Shown here: positions 44,070 to 54,137 of the stretch, in pieces
Layout of the letters: each line of letters opens with the position of its first letter
Numbering within the stretch: position 1 is the stretch's first letter
NCBI RefSeq assembly: GCF_011040495.1
Contig: NZ_CP049037.1
Span: 1,240,001-1,304,000, forward strand
From: Pseudohalocynthiibacter aestuariivivens
GTDB taxonomy: Bacteria > Pseudomonadota > Alphaproteobacteria > Rhodobacterales > Rhodobacteraceae
Length of the DNA stretch: 64,000 nt
Direction of reading: 5' to 3'
Notes under the pieces: generated by a model
What the model was told of the DNA's origin: nothing
What the model saw: only the letters and a program-made list of their open reading frames with translations
The model's database searches: none
Position numbers and translations under genes: made by a program

Positions 44070-45251
44070 TCACAAGAAACTGCGCCCCTGCCCGTGCGAA
44101 GGCACACCCAGATGCATCGCGACACTAGCCGCGACATCGGCCATCAATACCTGCCCCAATGCGCCCGTGCCGCACCCGGCGATCAGGACCGGCACGCGTT
44201 CTCTGGTATGGTCAGTCCCCGCCCAGGTCGGGTCATTTCCGTGATCGGCAGTGATCAGCAGCATATCACCCAGACGCAGCCGGGTCATCGCCACGCCTAA
44301 CCAATCATCGAACCGACGCAACGCCTCGGCATAACCCTGCGGGTCACGCCGATGGCCGTAGTCACTGTCGAACTCGACGAGGTTTGCGAAGGTCAGGCTA
44401 CCCTCCTCCGCCGTGCCGATCAGGTCGGTTATTGCCCGCAGCAGCGCCTCATCCGTCCCCTTCACCACATCGTCAATGCCGCGCATCGAGAATATATCGC
44501 CAACCTTTCCCACGGCATGCACGCAACGTCCTGCGTCATGGACCCAGTCGCACAGTGTCGGCGCAGGCGGTGCAATCGCAAAATCCCGGCGTCCAGACAT
44601 ACGGTGAAACCCGGTCTCTGGACTGCCGGTAAAGGGTCGTGCAATGACCCGCCCCACATTCATTGCATGTAATCTGGGTGCAACCGCCGCACAAAGAGCG
44701 TGAAGCCGCGCCAGATCGAACACCGCATCATGCGCAGCGATTTGAAAAACGCTGTCAACAGACGTGTAACAGATCGGCCAGCCCGTCCGCAGATGCGCGT
44801 GCCCTAGCCGTTCGATGATCTCGGTGCCGGACGCATGACAATCCCCCAAGATCCCTGCCGTACCTGCCGCCGTGGCCACCGCTTGTGACACGTCCAATGG
44901 AAAGGCCGGATCAGCATCAGGAAAGTAATGCCAGTCCCACGGAACCGGCACCCCAGCCAGATCCCAATGACCGGATGGCGTATCCTTGCCTCGCGACGTC
45001 TCCGTTGCGGCCCCCCAACGCCCCTGCGGCGTGGTGCCCAGACCCGGCGCATCCGCCCCAGAGGAAAGCGCAACCGCCGCGCCCAACCCCAGTGCATCAA
45101 GATGCGGCAAATGTAACCCGCCCACCGCCTGCGCGATATGCGCCACCGTGTTCGAGCCGGTATCAGGAATTTCACCGTTAAAATACTGGTCGGCATCCGG
45201 AGCGCCACCGATACCCACCGAGTCGAGGACGATAAGAAACACGCGCGCCAT
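44070..45251 (-). CDS. deoB: Phosphopentomutase
   Basis: A 393-residue alkaline-phosphatase-superfamily enzyme that converts (deoxy)ribose-1-phosphate to the 5-phosphate, using two manganese ions. FLIVLDSVGIGGAPDA (5-20) supplies the first metal ligands and TADHGNDPTWAGTDHTRE (about 332-349) the second set. It processes the sugar phosphate released by DeoA. Its ATG overlaps the deoA stop by one base (TGATG), so both are coupled. Confidence 0.97.
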   Translation of the reverse strand: MARVFLIVLDSVGIGGAPDADQYFNGEIPDTGSNTVAHIAQAVGGLHLPHLDALGLGAAVALSSGADAPGLGTTPQGRWGAATETSRGKDTPSGHWDLAGVPVPWDWHYFPDADPAFPLDVSQAVATAAGTAGILGDCHASGTEIIERLGHAHLRTGWPICYTSVDSVFQIAAHDAVFDLARLHALCAAVAPRLHAMNVGRVIARPFTGSPETGFHRMSGRRDFAIAPPAPTLCDWVHDAGRCVHAVGKVGDIFSMRGIDDVVKGTDEALLRAITDLIGTAEEGSLTFANLVEFDSDYGHRRDPQGYAEALRRFDDWLGVAMTRLRLGDMLLITADHGNDPTWAGTDHTRERVPVLIAGCGTGALGQVLMADVAASVAMHLGVPSHGQGRSFL

Positions 45252-46555
45252 CAGCCTATCCGGGCCTGAACCAACTCAGGCACCGGCGCGGGCGCGGCAC
45301 TGATCGCAATTGTCTGCCGTAGCGCGGACTCAGCCCGATCTGCATTGGCAACACGCGCCGCATGGATACGGCAAACAGCCTGCCCGGCGACGACCCGTGT
45401 GCCCAGCGGCAAAACATCACTCAATCCAACCGATGGATCGACCGGGTCGCTCTCAACCTGCCGTCCTCCGCCAAGATCGACCACAATCATACCCAGCGAG
45501 GTGCCGTCCATGGCTGTAACATAGCCATCGCGCCAGGCACGTACCTCTCGGATCACGGTTGCTTCGGGCAGGAAACGCTGCCAGTCCTCAACAAAGCGAA
45601 CCGGCCCTCCCATCGCGACCACCATCCGGCCAAAACACTCGGCGGCACTTCCGTCGGCAATCGCCGTCAAAACGCCGTTGGCGCCATCCTCCACCGTTGC
45701 GACGAGACCCGCGCGCTGCAACAACACGCCGCCCAGCGTGATACTCAACTCTGCAAGCCGCCCTGTCCGCCCCCCCGTCAGGACCTGCATCGCTTCGGCG
45801 ACCTCCAGCGCGTTGCCCAAGGCGGGCGCAAGTGGCTGGCTCATGTCGGAAATCACTGCGCTCGTCCGACATCCGGCGGCATTGGCCGTCTCGCACAGCG
45901 CCTCTGCCAAGGCGCGCGCGTCCTCGGCGCGCGCCATGAATGCTCCACTGCCCGTTTTCACATCCACCACCAGCGCATCCAGCCCGGCCGCCAGTTTCTT
46001 CGACAGAATGGAGGCGCAAATCAAATCAATGCTGTCCACGGTCGCGGTCACGTCGCGCACGGCATAAAGCCGGGCATCGGCGGGTGCGATTTGCGCACTG
46101 GCCGCCGCAATGGCACAACCTGCGTGCGAAACGGTTCGGCGCAGTTGCGCCTCGCTCAAGCGGGTGGACAGGCCCGGTATTGCCTCCAGCTTGTCCAACG
46201 TCCCTCCGGTGTGGCCCAACCCCCGACCCGAGATCATCGGCACTGCCGCGCCGCAGGCGGCCAGAGCCGGGGCCAGCACCAGACTGACGCAATCACCGAT
46301 CCCGCCGGTGGAATGCTTGTCAATCACCGGTCGGTCCAGATCCCACTTCAGCTGCGCACCGCTGTCGCGCATCGCCAATGTCAGTGCTTTGCGCCCGCCC
46401 CCCCCGAGGCCGCGCAAACGCACCGCCATGGCAAAGGCCCCCGCCTGCGCATCGCTCACTGCACCGTTAGCCAGCCCTTGTGCAAACTCGTGCAGCGCAT
46501 CTGCACCCGGATCGACCCCGTCCCGCAGGGCCGTAATGATCTGACGCGTATCCAT
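45251..46555 (-). CDS. deoA: Thymidine phosphorylase
   Basis: A 434-residue pyrimidine nucleoside phosphorylase. KHSTGGIGDCVSLVLAPALA (about 80-99) forms the phosphate site and the GRGLGHTGGTLDKLEAIPG segment (about 109-127) the pyrimidine side. It splits thymidine or deoxyuridine into base and deoxyribose-1-phosphate. It is preceded by cdd (3-bp gap) and coupled to deoB, in line with stepwise use of nucleosides. The length is slightly below the E. coli enzyme but all domains are present. Confidence 0.97.
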   Translation of the reverse strand: MDTRQIITALRDGVDPGADALHEFAQGLANGAVSDAQAGAFAMAVRLRGLGGGGRKALTLAMRDSGAQLKWDLDRPVIDKHSTGGIGDCVSLVLAPALAACGAAVPMISGRGLGHTGGTLDKLEAIPGLSTRLSEAQLRRTVSHAGCAIAAASAQIAPADARLYAVRDVTATVDSIDLICASILSKKLAAGLDALVVDVKTGSGAFMARAEDARALAEALCETANAAGCRTSAVISDMSQPLAPALGNALEVAEAMQVLTGGRTGRLAELSITLGGVLLQRAGLVATVEDGANGVLTAIADGSAAECFGRMVVAMGGPVRFVEDWQRFLPEATVIREVRAWRDGYVTAMDGTSLGMIVVDLGGGRQVESDPVDPSVGLSDVLPLGTRVVAGQAVCRIHAARVANADRAESALRQTIAISAAPAPVPELVQARIG

Positions 46556-46558
46556 CGG

Positions 46559-46951
46559 CTAGCCTATTGCCATCTGGTCCGCGCCAAAGGCTCCTGGCAG
46601 CAAATCACGCAGCAAGGCAGTCTGGGTTTGCCCGTCCAGCGTATGCATGGAGACACAAACATCACCCTGACCAAATTCCTTCAGCTTCTGGCGGCAGCCA
46701 CCACATGGCGCGACCGGCGCCGGTCCACCCGCGATCACGGCCACTTCGGTAATCACTGTGTCACCACCGGCGATCATCGCCGCTATAGCACCGGCTTCGG
46801 CACAGGTGCCCTCAGGATAGGCGACATTCTCGACGTTGCACCCTGCGTAAATCTTGCCTGAATTTGCGCGGATTGCCGCTCCGACACGAAAGCCCGAATA
46901 TGGGGCATAGGCCATCTCTCGCACTTTTGTCGCCGCATCCAGTAAATCCAT
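46559..46951 (-). CDS. cdd: Cytidine deaminase
   Basis: From ATG 46951 the protein has 130 residues, the usual length of the tetrameric type. Zinc ligands are in GTCAEAGAI (Cys, with catalytic Glu) and in APCGGCRQKL (two Cys). It deaminates cytidine and deoxycytidine to uridine and deoxyuridine for DeoA. It is the first gene of the salvage operon, divergent from maeB. The upstream in-frame extension (to 46999) adds residues unlike the family. A regulatory palindrome for maeB or this operon lies at 47037-47057. Confidence 0.95.
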   Translation of the reverse strand: MDLLDAATKVREMAYAPYSGFRVGAAIRANSGKIYAGCNVENVAYPEGTCAEAGAIAAMIAGGDTVITEVAVIAGGPAPVAPCGGCRQKLKEFGQGDVCVSMHTLDGQTQTALLRDLLPGAFGADQMAIG

Positions 46952-47036
46952 GACTGCCCTCCCTACCGCGCCATGCAATGATTGCGCCCAGCAGTCCAAA
47001 GATGCAAGCTAGAGCCAGATATGCGGAAACGGCTCA

Positions 47037-47057
47037 TACCAAACGAAATTCTTGGTA
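47037..47057. promoter_or_regulatory. Inverted repeat TACCAA-N9-TTGGTA in the cdd/maeB divergent region
   Basis: TACCAA (47037-47042) and TTGGTA (47052-47057) are perfect 6-bp arms separated by nine bases. The site is 43-63 bp before maeB and 86-106 bp from cdd. The symmetry and spacing fit a dimeric regulator; which one is unknown. No other structure stands out in this 148-bp gap. Confidence 0.4.
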
Positions 47058-47099
47058 AAGCAGCTTATCGCCAAATAAATTACGCGCAGGGGACAGGAA

Positions 47100-49379
47100 A
47101 TGAACGACAACACCACTGATAATGCCCGACAGGCAGCCCTGAGTTATCATGAGTTTCCCAAACCCGGCAAACTGGAGGTTCGCGCGACCAAACCTCTGGC
47201 AAACGGTCGTGATCTGGCACGCGCCTATTCTCCGGGCGTTGCCGAGGCGTGCCTTGAAATCAAAGAAGACCCGGCCAACGCCAGCCGCTACACTGCGCGC
47301 GGCAATCTCGTTGCGGTCGTCACCAACGGCACCGCCGTTCTTGGCCTCGGGAATATCGGCGCATTGGCGTCCAAGCCAGTAATGGAAGGCAAGGCGGTTC
47401 TGTTCAAGAAGTTCGCCAACATCGACTGCTTTGACATCGAAGTAGACGAATCCGACCCCGAGAAACTGGCAGATATCGTATGTGCGCTCGGGCCAACCTT
47501 CGGCGCGATCAACCTCGAAGACATCAAGGCACCCGATTGTTTCATCGTCGAAAAACTGTGCCGCGAGCGGATGAATATCCCGGTTTTTCACGATGACCAG
47601 CACGGCACGGCGATTGTCGTCGGTGCTGCTGCAACCAACGCGCTGCATGTGGCAGGCAAGAAGTTCGAAGATATCAAGATCGTCTCGACGGGCGGCGGCG
47701 CTGCTGGCATCGCCTGTCTGAACATGCTGCTAAAGCTTGGGGTTCGTCGCCAGAACATCTGGCTCTGCGACATTCACGGACTGGTCTACGAGGGCCGGAC
47801 CGAGGACATGAATCCGCAAAAGGCCGAATTCGCCCAGAAAACCGACCTGCGCACGCTGGACGAGGTGATTGACGAAGCCGACCTGTTCCTCGGGCTCTCG
47901 GGGCCGAATGTTTTGAAACCTGCAATGGCTGCTAAGATGGCAGATCGGCCGATCATCTTTGCCCTAGCCAACCCCAATCCGGAAATCATGCCCGATGCGG
48001 CCCGTGAAGTGGCCCCAAAGGCGATCATTGCGACGGGCCGCAGCGACTTTCCCAATCAGGTCAACAACGTGCTGTGCTTTCCGTTCATTTTTCGCGGCGC
48101 TCTGGATGTGGGCGCAACCGAAATCAATGACGCGATGCAGGTCGCCTGCGTCAAGGGTATCGCAGATCTGGCGCGTGCAACAACCAGTGCCGAAGCGGCC
48201 GCTGCCTATCAAGGCGAGGCGCTGACATTCGGGGCTGATTACCTCATCCCCAAGCCGTTCGACCCCCGTCTTTCGGGCATCGTGTCGACCGCTGTGGCCC
48301 GTGCGGCCATGGAAACAGGCGTCGCCACGCGTCCGATGGATGATCTGGTCGCCTACAAGGCGCGTCTCGATGCGTCGGTGTTCAAGTCAGCGTTGCTGAT
48401 GCGCCCGGTATTCGAGGCTGCCAGAAAAGAGGCCCGTCGCATCGTCTTTGCCGAGGGCGAAGACGAGCGCGTGCTGCGCGCAGCCCAAGCCATACTGGAA
48501 GAAACGACCGAACGGCCGATCCTGATCGGCCGCCCATCGGTCATCGAACAACGATGCGAACGATTGGGTCTGGATATCCGACCCGGTATGGATTTCGATC
48601 TGGTAAACCCCGAAGACGATCCCCGTTACCGTGATTATTGGGGCAGCTATCACGAACTCATGCAGCGTCGCGGCATAACCCCGGATCTGGCCAAAGCGGT
48701 GATGCGGACCAACAGCACAGCAATCGGTGCGGTGATGGTGCATCGCGGTGAGGCCGATAGCCTGATCTGCGGCACGTTCGGCGAATACCGCTGGCACCTG
48801 AACTACGTGACACAAGTGCTCGGCAATGACGACTATCATCCCCAAGGCGCACTATCGCTGATGATCCTCGAGGATGGTCCCCTGTTCATCGCCGACACGC
48901 ATGTTAGCACCTTCCCCAGCCCCGAATACCTAAAGAACGTCGCCATCGGTGCCGCGCGCCATGTGCGCCGTTTCGGGATCGAACCAAAGATCGCCTTCTG
49001 TTCGCAGTCGCAATTTGGCAATCAGGGCGAGGATTCCGGCAAGCGTCAGCGCGCCGCTATGCGGTTGCTGGACGCCACCCCGCGCGACTTCTGCTACGAA
49101 GGGGAAATGAACGTTGATGCGGCTCTTGATGCTGATCTGCGCGCGAGGCTGCTGCCGGATAACCGGATGGAAGGGTCGGCGAATGTGCTGATCTTTTCCA
49201 ACGCTGACGCGGCTTCGGCGGTGCGTAACATCCTCAAGATGAAAGGCGGCGGACTGGAGGTTGGCCCGATCCTGATGGGTATGGGCAACCGGGCGCATAT
49301 AGTTTCACCCGGCGTGACGGCGCGCGGGTTGCTGAACATGGCCGCTATCGCAGGAACGCCGGTTGCGCATTACGGGTAG
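47100..49379 (+). CDS. maeB: NADP-dependent malic enzyme with phosphotransacetylase-like domain
   Basis: A 759-residue protein: malic enzyme domain at about 1-430 ([37 protein letters not shown] with metal and NADP sites; [19 protein letters not shown] end) fused to a phosphotransacetylase-like domain (about 430-759). It decarboxylates malate to pyruvate with NADPH formation; the C-terminal domain in studied homologues binds acetyl-CoA to inhibit the enzyme rather than catalysing. The fused form is standard in alphaproteobacteria. An AGGAAATG start with GGGGACAGG gives the ATG. It may supply NADPH and pyruvate during growth on acids such as propionate (prpE follows). Confidence 0.95.
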   Translation: MNDNTTDNARQAALSYHEFPKPGKLEVRATKPLANGRDLARAYSPGVAEACLEIKEDPANASRYTARGNLVAVVTNGTAVLGLGNIGALASKPVMEGKAVLFKKFANIDCFDIEVDESDPEKLADIVCALGPTFGAINLEDIKAPDCFIVEKLCRERMNIPVFHDDQHGTAIVVGAAATNALHVAGKKFEDIKIVSTGGGAAGIACLNMLLKLGVRRQNIWLCDIHGLVYEGRTEDMNPQKAEFAQKTDLRTLDEVIDEADLFLGLSGPNVLKPAMAAKMADRPIIFALANPNPEIMPDAAREVAPKAIIATGRSDFPNQVNNVLCFPFIFRGALDVGATEINDAMQVACVKGIADLARATTSAEAAAAYQGEALTFGADYLIPKPFDPRLSGIVSTAVARAAMETGVATRPMDDLVAYKARLDASVFKSALLMRPVFEAARKEARRIVFAEGEDERVLRAAQAILEETTERPILIGRPSVIEQRCERLGLDIRPGMDFDLVNPEDDPRYRDYWGSYHELMQRRGITPDLAKAVMRTNSTAIGAVMVHRGEADSLICGTFGEYRWHLNYVTQVLGNDDYHPQGALSLMILEDGPLFIADTHVSTFPSPEYLKNVAIGAARHVRRFGIEPKIAFCSQSQFGNQGEDSGKRQRAAMRLLDATPRDFCYEGEMNVDAALDADLRARLLPDNRMEGSANVLIFSNADAASAVRNILKMKGGGLEVGPILMGMGNRAHIVSPGVTARGLLNMAAIAGTPVAHYG

Positions 49380-49409
49380 AATCGATTCGGGCAGGTTAGC
49401 AGCGAGGTA

Positions 49410-49425
49410 TTTGCAGATTTGCAAA
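49410..49425. promoter_or_regulatory. TTTGCAAA-type box pair upstream of prpE (distal)
   Basis: TTTGCAGA directly followed by TTTGCAAA. It lies 175-190 bp before the prpE start. This matches the element recognised by short-chain fatty acyl-CoA regulators (ScfR family; PccR of Rhodobacter sphaeroides, RamB of Corynebacterium), which use paired TTTGCAAA-like boxes. Spacing differs (zero here). Confidence 0.5.
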
Positions 49426-49466
49426 ATCGAAAAGCACACTTTGGAAAACTATCCATAAAAAAGGTG

Positions 49467-49484
49467 TTTGCAAAAATTTGCAGT
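49467..49484. promoter_or_regulatory. TTTGCAAA-N2-TTTGCAGT box pair upstream of prpE (proximal)
   Basis: A second pair of boxes, 116-133 bp before prpE, with a reverse half-box ATGCAAAT further down (49501-49508). Together with the distal pair the 220-bp gap between maeB and prpE carries five TTTGCA-like elements and no gene, which fits a control region for propionate use by a PccR-like regulator. Confidence 0.55.
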
Positions 49485-49599
49485 GATCAAAGCGGCGGAT
49501 ATGCAAATTTCTGCGTCCTTCCGCCGCGCAGGGCCGCATCACACTTGTCCGGATGACACCCCGGCCCTAACACGAAGCTAGGCCTTGGAGGAGGATACA

Positions 49600-51489
49600 A
49601 TGGCATACAAAGACGTCTATGACAGTTGGAAAGCTGACCCCGAAGCGTTCTGGATGCAGGCCGCCGAAGCCATCGACTGGGACCGCAAGCCCAGCAAGGC
49701 CCTCTTTGACGACAATGCGCCAATCTACGAATGGTACAGCGACGGGATGGTGAACGGTTGTTACAACGCCGTGGATCGACATGTCGAAAACGGCCGCGGC
49801 GAACAGGCCGCGATCATCTATGACAGCCCCATCACCCATACCAAGCGCGAGATATCTTATGTCGAGCTGCGCAACCGCGTTGCCACGCTGGCCGGTGCCC
49901 TGCGCGCCAAGGGTGTCGAGAAAGGCGACCGGGTCATCATCTACATGCCGATGATCCCCGAAGCGATCGAGGCAATGTTGGCCTGCGCACGTCTGGGGGC
50001 GGTCCACTCTGTCGTTTTCGGGGGCTTCGCCAGCAGCGAACTGGCCGTCAGGATTGATGATTGCACACCCAAAGCGATCATCGCCGCCTCTTGCGGCCTC
50101 GAACCGGGTCGTGTCGTGCATTACAAGCCGCTGCTGGATGGCGCTGTCGAACAAGCCACCCACAAGCCCGATTTCTGCGTAATATTCCAGCGCGAACAAG
50201 AAGTCGCGGACCTGATCGAGGGTCGCGACGTGAACTGGCACGGCTTTCAATACGGGGTTGAGCCCGCCGAATGTGTGCCGGTCGAGGGCAACCACCCCGC
50301 CTATATCCTCTATACGTCCGGCACGACCGGCGCGCCGAAGGGTGTTCTGCGTCCTACGGGCGGACATTTGGTCGCGCTGAACTGGACGATGAAGAATTTC
50401 TACAATGTTGATCCGGGCGATGTATTCTGGGCGGCGTCAGACGTTGGTTGGGTCGTCGGACACAGCTATATCTGCTACGGGCCCCTTGTGCATGGCAACA
50501 CCACGGTCGTCTTTGAGGGTAAACCAGTCGGCACTCCTGACGCCGGTACATTCTGGCGGGTGATCAGCGAACATAACGTGCGCAGCTTCTTTACCGCCCC
50601 GACCGCAATTCGCGCGGTAAAGCGCGAAGACCCCAAGGGCGAATTCATCGGAAAGTACGACCTGGCGTGCTTGCGTGCGCTCTATCTCGCAGGAGAAAGA
50701 GCAGATCCCGACACGATCGAATGGGCCCAAGAGAAACTGGACAAGCCGGTTTACGATCACTGGTGGCAAACCGAATCCGGCTGGCCGATGGTCGGCAACC
50801 CTGCCGGACTTGAAGCGCTGCCTGTCAAAATCGGATCGCCCACTGTTCCGATGCCCGGCTACGATGTGCAGATCCTTGATGACGGTGGCCGCCCAATGAA
50901 GCCTAATGAACTGGGCGCCATTGCCATCAAACTGCCCCTGCCCCCCGGCACGTTGCCCTCCCTGTGGAATGCAGAAGATCGGTACCGCAAATCCTACCTG
51001 ACCACCTTTCCGGGGTATTACGAAACCGGCGATGCAGGCATGATCGACGAGGATGGATACCTCTACATCATGGCGCGCACCGATGACGTGATCAACGTGG
51101 CTGGTCACCGTCTCAGCACCGGCGCGATGGAGGAAGTTCTGGCCAGTCATCCGGATGTAGCCGAATGTGCAGTGGTTGGGGTCTCTGATCAGCTGAAGGG
51201 GCAGATGCCCGTCGGGTTCGTTTGCCTCAGCAAGGGCGTTAATCGCCCACACGCCGAGATCACGTCTGAATGCGTGAAACTTGTTCGTGACCGCATTGGA
51301 CCTGTCGCCGCATTTAAACTGGCACTGGTGGTAGAGCGCCTGCCAAAGACCCGTTCAGGCAAAATCCTGCGCGCAACAATCGTCAAAATTGCCGACAATC
51401 AGGAATTCAAGCTGCCTGCGACGATTGATGACCCCGCAATTCTGGACGAGATCAAAGAGGCGCTGCAAACAATCGGGTACGCGAAATAG
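49600..51489 (+). CDS. prpE: Propionyl-CoA synthetase
   Basis: From ATG 49600 (GGAGGAGGA eight bases before) the protein has 629 residues of the acetyl-CoA synthetase branch. It has YTSGTTGAPKGVLRPTGGHL (about 231-250), the adenine motif WWQTESGWPM where the tryptophan-proline pair is typical of propionyl-CoA synthetases, YETGDAGMIDEDG, and the catalytic lysine near the end in PKTRSGKILR. It activates propionate to propionyl-CoA, feeding the methylmalonyl-CoA or methylcitrate route. Five TTTGCA boxes in the region upstream support propionate-specific control. A general acetyl-CoA synthetase is less likely. Confidence 0.92.
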   Translation: MAYKDVYDSWKADPEAFWMQAAEAIDWDRKPSKALFDDNAPIYEWYSDGMVNGCYNAVDRHVENGRGEQAAIIYDSPITHTKREISYVELRNRVATLAGALRAKGVEKGDRVIIYMPMIPEAIEAMLACARLGAVHSVVFGGFASSELAVRIDDCTPKAIIAASCGLEPGRVVHYKPLLDGAVEQATHKPDFCVIFQREQEVADLIEGRDVNWHGFQYGVEPAECVPVEGNHPAYILYTSGTTGAPKGVLRPTGGHLVALNWTMKNFYNVDPGDVFWAASDVGWVVGHSYICYGPLVHGNTTVVFEGKPVGTPDAGTFWRVISEHNVRSFFTAPTAIRAVKREDPKGEFIGKYDLACLRALYLAGERADPDTIEWAQEKLDKPVYDHWWQTESGWPMVGNPAGLEALPVKIGSPTVPMPGYDVQILDDGGRPMKPNELGAIAIKLPLPPGTLPSLWNAEDRYRKSYLTTFPGYYETGDAGMIDEDGYLYIMARTDDVINVAGHRLSTGAMEEVLASHPDVAECAVVGVSDQLKGQMPVGFVCLSKGVNRPHAEITSECVKLVRDRIGPVAAFKLALVVERLPKTRSGKILRATIVKIADNQEFKLPATIDDPAILDEIKEALQTIGYAK

Positions 51490-51535
51490 GCAATGTCTTG
51501 TTGTCCCCCCTCGGCACGCGGACAGGCAACGAAAA

Positions 51536-51559
51536 GGGTGGCCCCGACAGGGACCACCC
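51536..51559 (-). terminator. Rho-independent terminator of the CsbD gene
   Basis: Read on the minus strand, GGGTGGTCCC and GGGGCCACCC form a 10-bp stem (one U-G pair) with a TGTC loop, then TTTTC. It lies 28 bp after the CsbD stop and between convergent genes, so it can also act on prpE. Confidence 0.78.
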
Positions 51560-51587
51560 ACATGACACACACTTGTGCTGACAAGCG

Positions 51588-51788
51588 TCAGTGCTTGGCG
51601 GCGAACTCGTCAACCTGACGTTCAGCTTCGTCTTTGGCGATGCCGTATTTCTTCTGGATCAGGCCCACAAACTGCTCGCGTTTGCCTTCTGCTTGATCCA
51701 CTTCGTCGTCGGTCAACTCTCCCCAGTTTTCCCGGACAGAGCCTTTGAATTGCTTCCAGTTGCCTTCGATACGATCCCAGTTCATCAC
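51588..51788 (-). CDS. CsbD family stress protein
   Basis: A 66-residue hydrophilic protein: MNWDRIEGNWKQFKGSVREN, then GELTDDEVDQAEGKREQFVG, the CsbD family pattern (W..i.G.wkq.kGkvke.wG.LtddE...aeGk...l.G). CsbD-like proteins are induced in stress in Bacillus and other bacteria; their role is unknown. A good ribosome site (AGGAGA) precedes the first ATG, and a terminator follows. It is a stand-alone gene. Confidence 0.92.
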   Translation of the reverse strand: MMNWDRIEGNWKQFKGSVRENWGELTDDEVDQAEGKREQFVGLIQKKYGIAKDEAERQVDEFAAKH

Positions 51789-51908
51789 ATATCTCCTTTT
51801 CTACTCGGGCGAGACATTGGCGCAGCGACCATCGCTGTCCTGGTCTTCGGGGATAAAACGCCAGCATCCATGAGCTGGTTCCGCACAGACCAAAGAAAAA
51901 GAAGGGAA

Positions 51909-52670
51909 TCAGACGAATTGTTCGCGCAACAATCGCTCTTCGAGCCCATGACCGGGGTCAAAAAGGATGCGATGTCCGATGGTTGGCTCTGATTTTATTT
52001 CAACCCATAGAACATTTTCTACCCATCGGCTGTCCGCCACCGCCATGACGGGACGTTTTTCCGGATCGATCACGTCGAAACGAACCGCCGCAGTCTTGGG
52101 TAACAGCGCACCACGCCAGCGTCGCGGGCGAAACGCCGCGACAGCCGTGAGCGCCAGAACGTCGGATCCGATCGGCAATATCGGCCCGTGCGCAGAGTAA
52201 TTATAGGCAGTAGACCCAGCAGGCGTAGCTACCAGTGCGCCGTCACATACCAGCTCTTCGAGCCGCAGATGCCCATCTACAGTGATCCGCAGTTGCGCTG
52301 TCTGCGGCCCCCCTCGCAACAAGGAAACCTCGTTGATCGCCAATGCGCGGTGAAGCGTACCATCCGCCGACTCGGCCTGCATCGCCAACGGGTTGATCAC
52401 TTCCTCCTGGGCGGCGGCCAGTCGGTCAAGCAGATCGGATTCGCTATAGTCGTTCATCAGGAAACCGACTGTCCCGCGATTCATCCCGTAAACGGGCACT
52501 CCTAGTTCCTGAGTGCGGTGCAAGGTGTGCAGCATGAAGCCATCCCCACCCAGCGCGACAACCACATCAGCGGCATCCTCTGACACCTCGCCAAACCGGC
52601 AAGCTAGTGCCGCGCGTGCAATCTGCGCAGTCGGGGCGTCACTGGCAAGAAAGGCGATCTTGGCTGTCAT
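51909..52670 (-). CDS. nadK: NAD kinase
   Basis: From ATG 52670 the protein has 253 residues, phosphorylating NAD to NADP. The catalytic GGDG motif appears as VVALGGDGFMLHTLH (about 39-53), and GTVGFLMNDY and TPAGSTAYNYSAHGPILP show the NAD and ATP sites. It has the short alphaproteobacterial length. It lies 120 bp upstream of the CsbD gene on the same strand and is divergent from glyA. A longer open frame from 52697 adds nine residues without a ribosome site. Confidence 0.95.
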   Translation of the reverse strand: MTAKIAFLASDAPTAQIARAALACRFGEVSEDAADVVVALGGDGFMLHTLHRTQELGVPVYGMNRGTVGFLMNDYSESDLLDRLAAAQEEVINPLAMQAESADGTLHRALAINEVSLLRGGPQTAQLRITVDGHLRLEELVCDGALVATPAGSTAYNYSAHGPILPIGSDVLALTAVAAFRPRRWRGALLPKTAAVRFDVIDPEKRPVMAVADSRWVENVLWVEIKSEPTIGHRILFDPGHGLEERLLREQFV

Positions 52671-52846
52671 GGCACTCTGGTTCCGTTTCCGATCCAACGC
52701 ATTTTGCGCCTAATGAAGCATACCTTCCCTCCCCTGCACCAGCGATGACGGTCCTGCAAGGGATTTTGTCGGTTTAGAGGCTTACACACCCGCTGGGTTT
52801 CCGATAGGAAATTCCGCAATTGCAACCTTCGACGGAGCCTGCCCCA

Positions 52847-54130
52847 ATGTCCGATTCCGGTTTTTTCACCGAATCCCTAGCCTCACGCGATCCTGAAATT
52901 TTCGGCGCTGTCACAGACGAGCTTGGCCGTCAGCGCGATGAAATCGAGCTGATCGCCTCCGAGAACATCGTCTCTGCCGCCGTCATGCAGGCGCAAGGTA
53001 CAGTTCTGACCAACAAATACGCCGAAGGCTATCCGGGGCGCCGCTATTATGGCGGGTGTCAGTATGTCGACGTGGCAGAAAACCTTGCCATCGACCGGGC
53101 CAAACAGCTCTTTGGTTGCGACTTTGCCAACGTGCAACCCAATTCAGGCAGCCAAGCCAACCAAGGCGTGATGCAGGCGCTGCTGCAACCGGGCGACACG
53201 ATTCTGGGCATGAGCCTGGACGCGGGTGGACACCTGACACACGGGGCCGCGCCCAACCAATCCGGTAAATGGTTTAACGCGATTCAATACGGCGTGCGTC
53301 GACAGGACAATCTGCTGGATTACGATCAGGTCGAGGCGCTGGCCAAGGAACATAATCCCAAGATGATCATCGCGGGCGGCTCTGCCATTCCGCGTCAGAT
53401 CGACTTCAAACGCATGCGCGAAATCGCGGACATGGTCGGCGCTTGGCTGCACGTCGACATGGCCCACTTTGCCGGTCTGGTGGCGGCGGGTGAACATCCC
53501 TCGCCCTTCCCACATGCGCATGTGGCCACCACCACCACGCACAAAACCCTGCGCGGCCCGCGCGGCGGCATGATCCTGACCAATGACGAGGCGCTGGCCA
53601 AGAAAATCAACTCGGCCATCTTTCCCGGTATTCAGGGCGGACCGCTGATGCATGTGATCGCCGCCAAAGCTGTGGCCTTTGGCGAGGCACTGCGCCCGGA
53701 ATTCAAGACTTACATTCAGCAGGTTCGCGCCAATGCCGTGGCGCTGGCCGATCAGCTGATGAAAGGCGGGCTTGATATCGTCACCGGCGGCACCGACACC
53801 CATGTTCTGCTGGTCGATCTGCGCCCCAAGAAAGTGACCGGCAACATCACCGACGCCGCACTGGGGCGTGCTCATATCACCTGCAACAAGAATGGCGTAC
53901 CGTTCGACCCCGAAAAGCCGACCGTGACCAGCGGCGTGCGCCTAGGTACACCGGCAGGCACAACACGCGGCTTCAAAGAGGCCGAATTCCGCCAGATCGC
54001 TGATTGGATTGTCGAAGTGGTCGATGGTCTGGCTGCCAACGGCCCTGACGGGAACGACGCGGTCGAGGCCAAAGTGCGCGGTGAAGTCGCCGAGCTTTGC
54101 GCGCGGTTCCCGCTCTATCCAGATCTCTGA
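52847..54130 (+). CDS. glyA: Serine hydroxymethyltransferase
   Basis: From ATG 52847 the protein has 427 residues. It converts serine and tetrahydrofolate to glycine and methylene-tetrahydrofolate using PLP. Lys233 in [14 protein letters not shown] is the PLP-binding lysine; [16 protein letters not shown] and [13 protein letters not shown] near the start are standard. The product methylene-THF is used by ThyA (57618) and recycled by FolA. A possible TTTCC-GATA-GGAAA hairpin sits at 52798-52811 in its leader. The palindromic repeat copy 3 lies right after the stop. Confidence 0.97.
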   Translation: MSDSGFFTESLASRDPEIFGAVTDELGRQRDEIELIASENIVSAAVMQAQGTVLTNKYAEGYPGRRYYGGCQYVDVAENLAIDRAKQLFGCDFANVQPNSGSQANQGVMQALLQPGDTILGMSLDAGGHLTHGAAPNQSGKWFNAIQYGVRRQDNLLDYDQVEALAKEHNPKMIIAGGSAIPRQIDFKRMREIADMVGAWLHVDMAHFAGLVAAGEHPSPFPHAHVATTTTHKTLRGPRGGMILTNDEALAKKINSAIFPGIQGGPLMHVIAAKAVAFGEALRPEFKTYIQQVRANAVALADQLMKGGLDIVTGGTDTHVLLVDLRPKKVTGNITDAALGRAHITCNKNGVPFDPEKPTVTSGVRLGTPAGTTRGFKEAEFRQIADWIVEVVDGLAANGPDGNDAVEAKVRGEVAELCARFPLYPDL

Positions 54131-54137
54131 TCTAGGT

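Noticed and set aside
45362..46861. A 499-codon open frame on the plus strand across deoA and cdd
   Set aside because: It is the mirror of two clearly real minus-strand genes with intact active sites; its translation is rich in Arg, Pro and His and shows no family pattern.
52698..52846. A riboswitch in the glyA leader
   Set aside because: Only one short TTTCC-GATA-GGAAA hairpin was seen; no tandem glycine or SAM/SAH riboswitch pattern was recognised.
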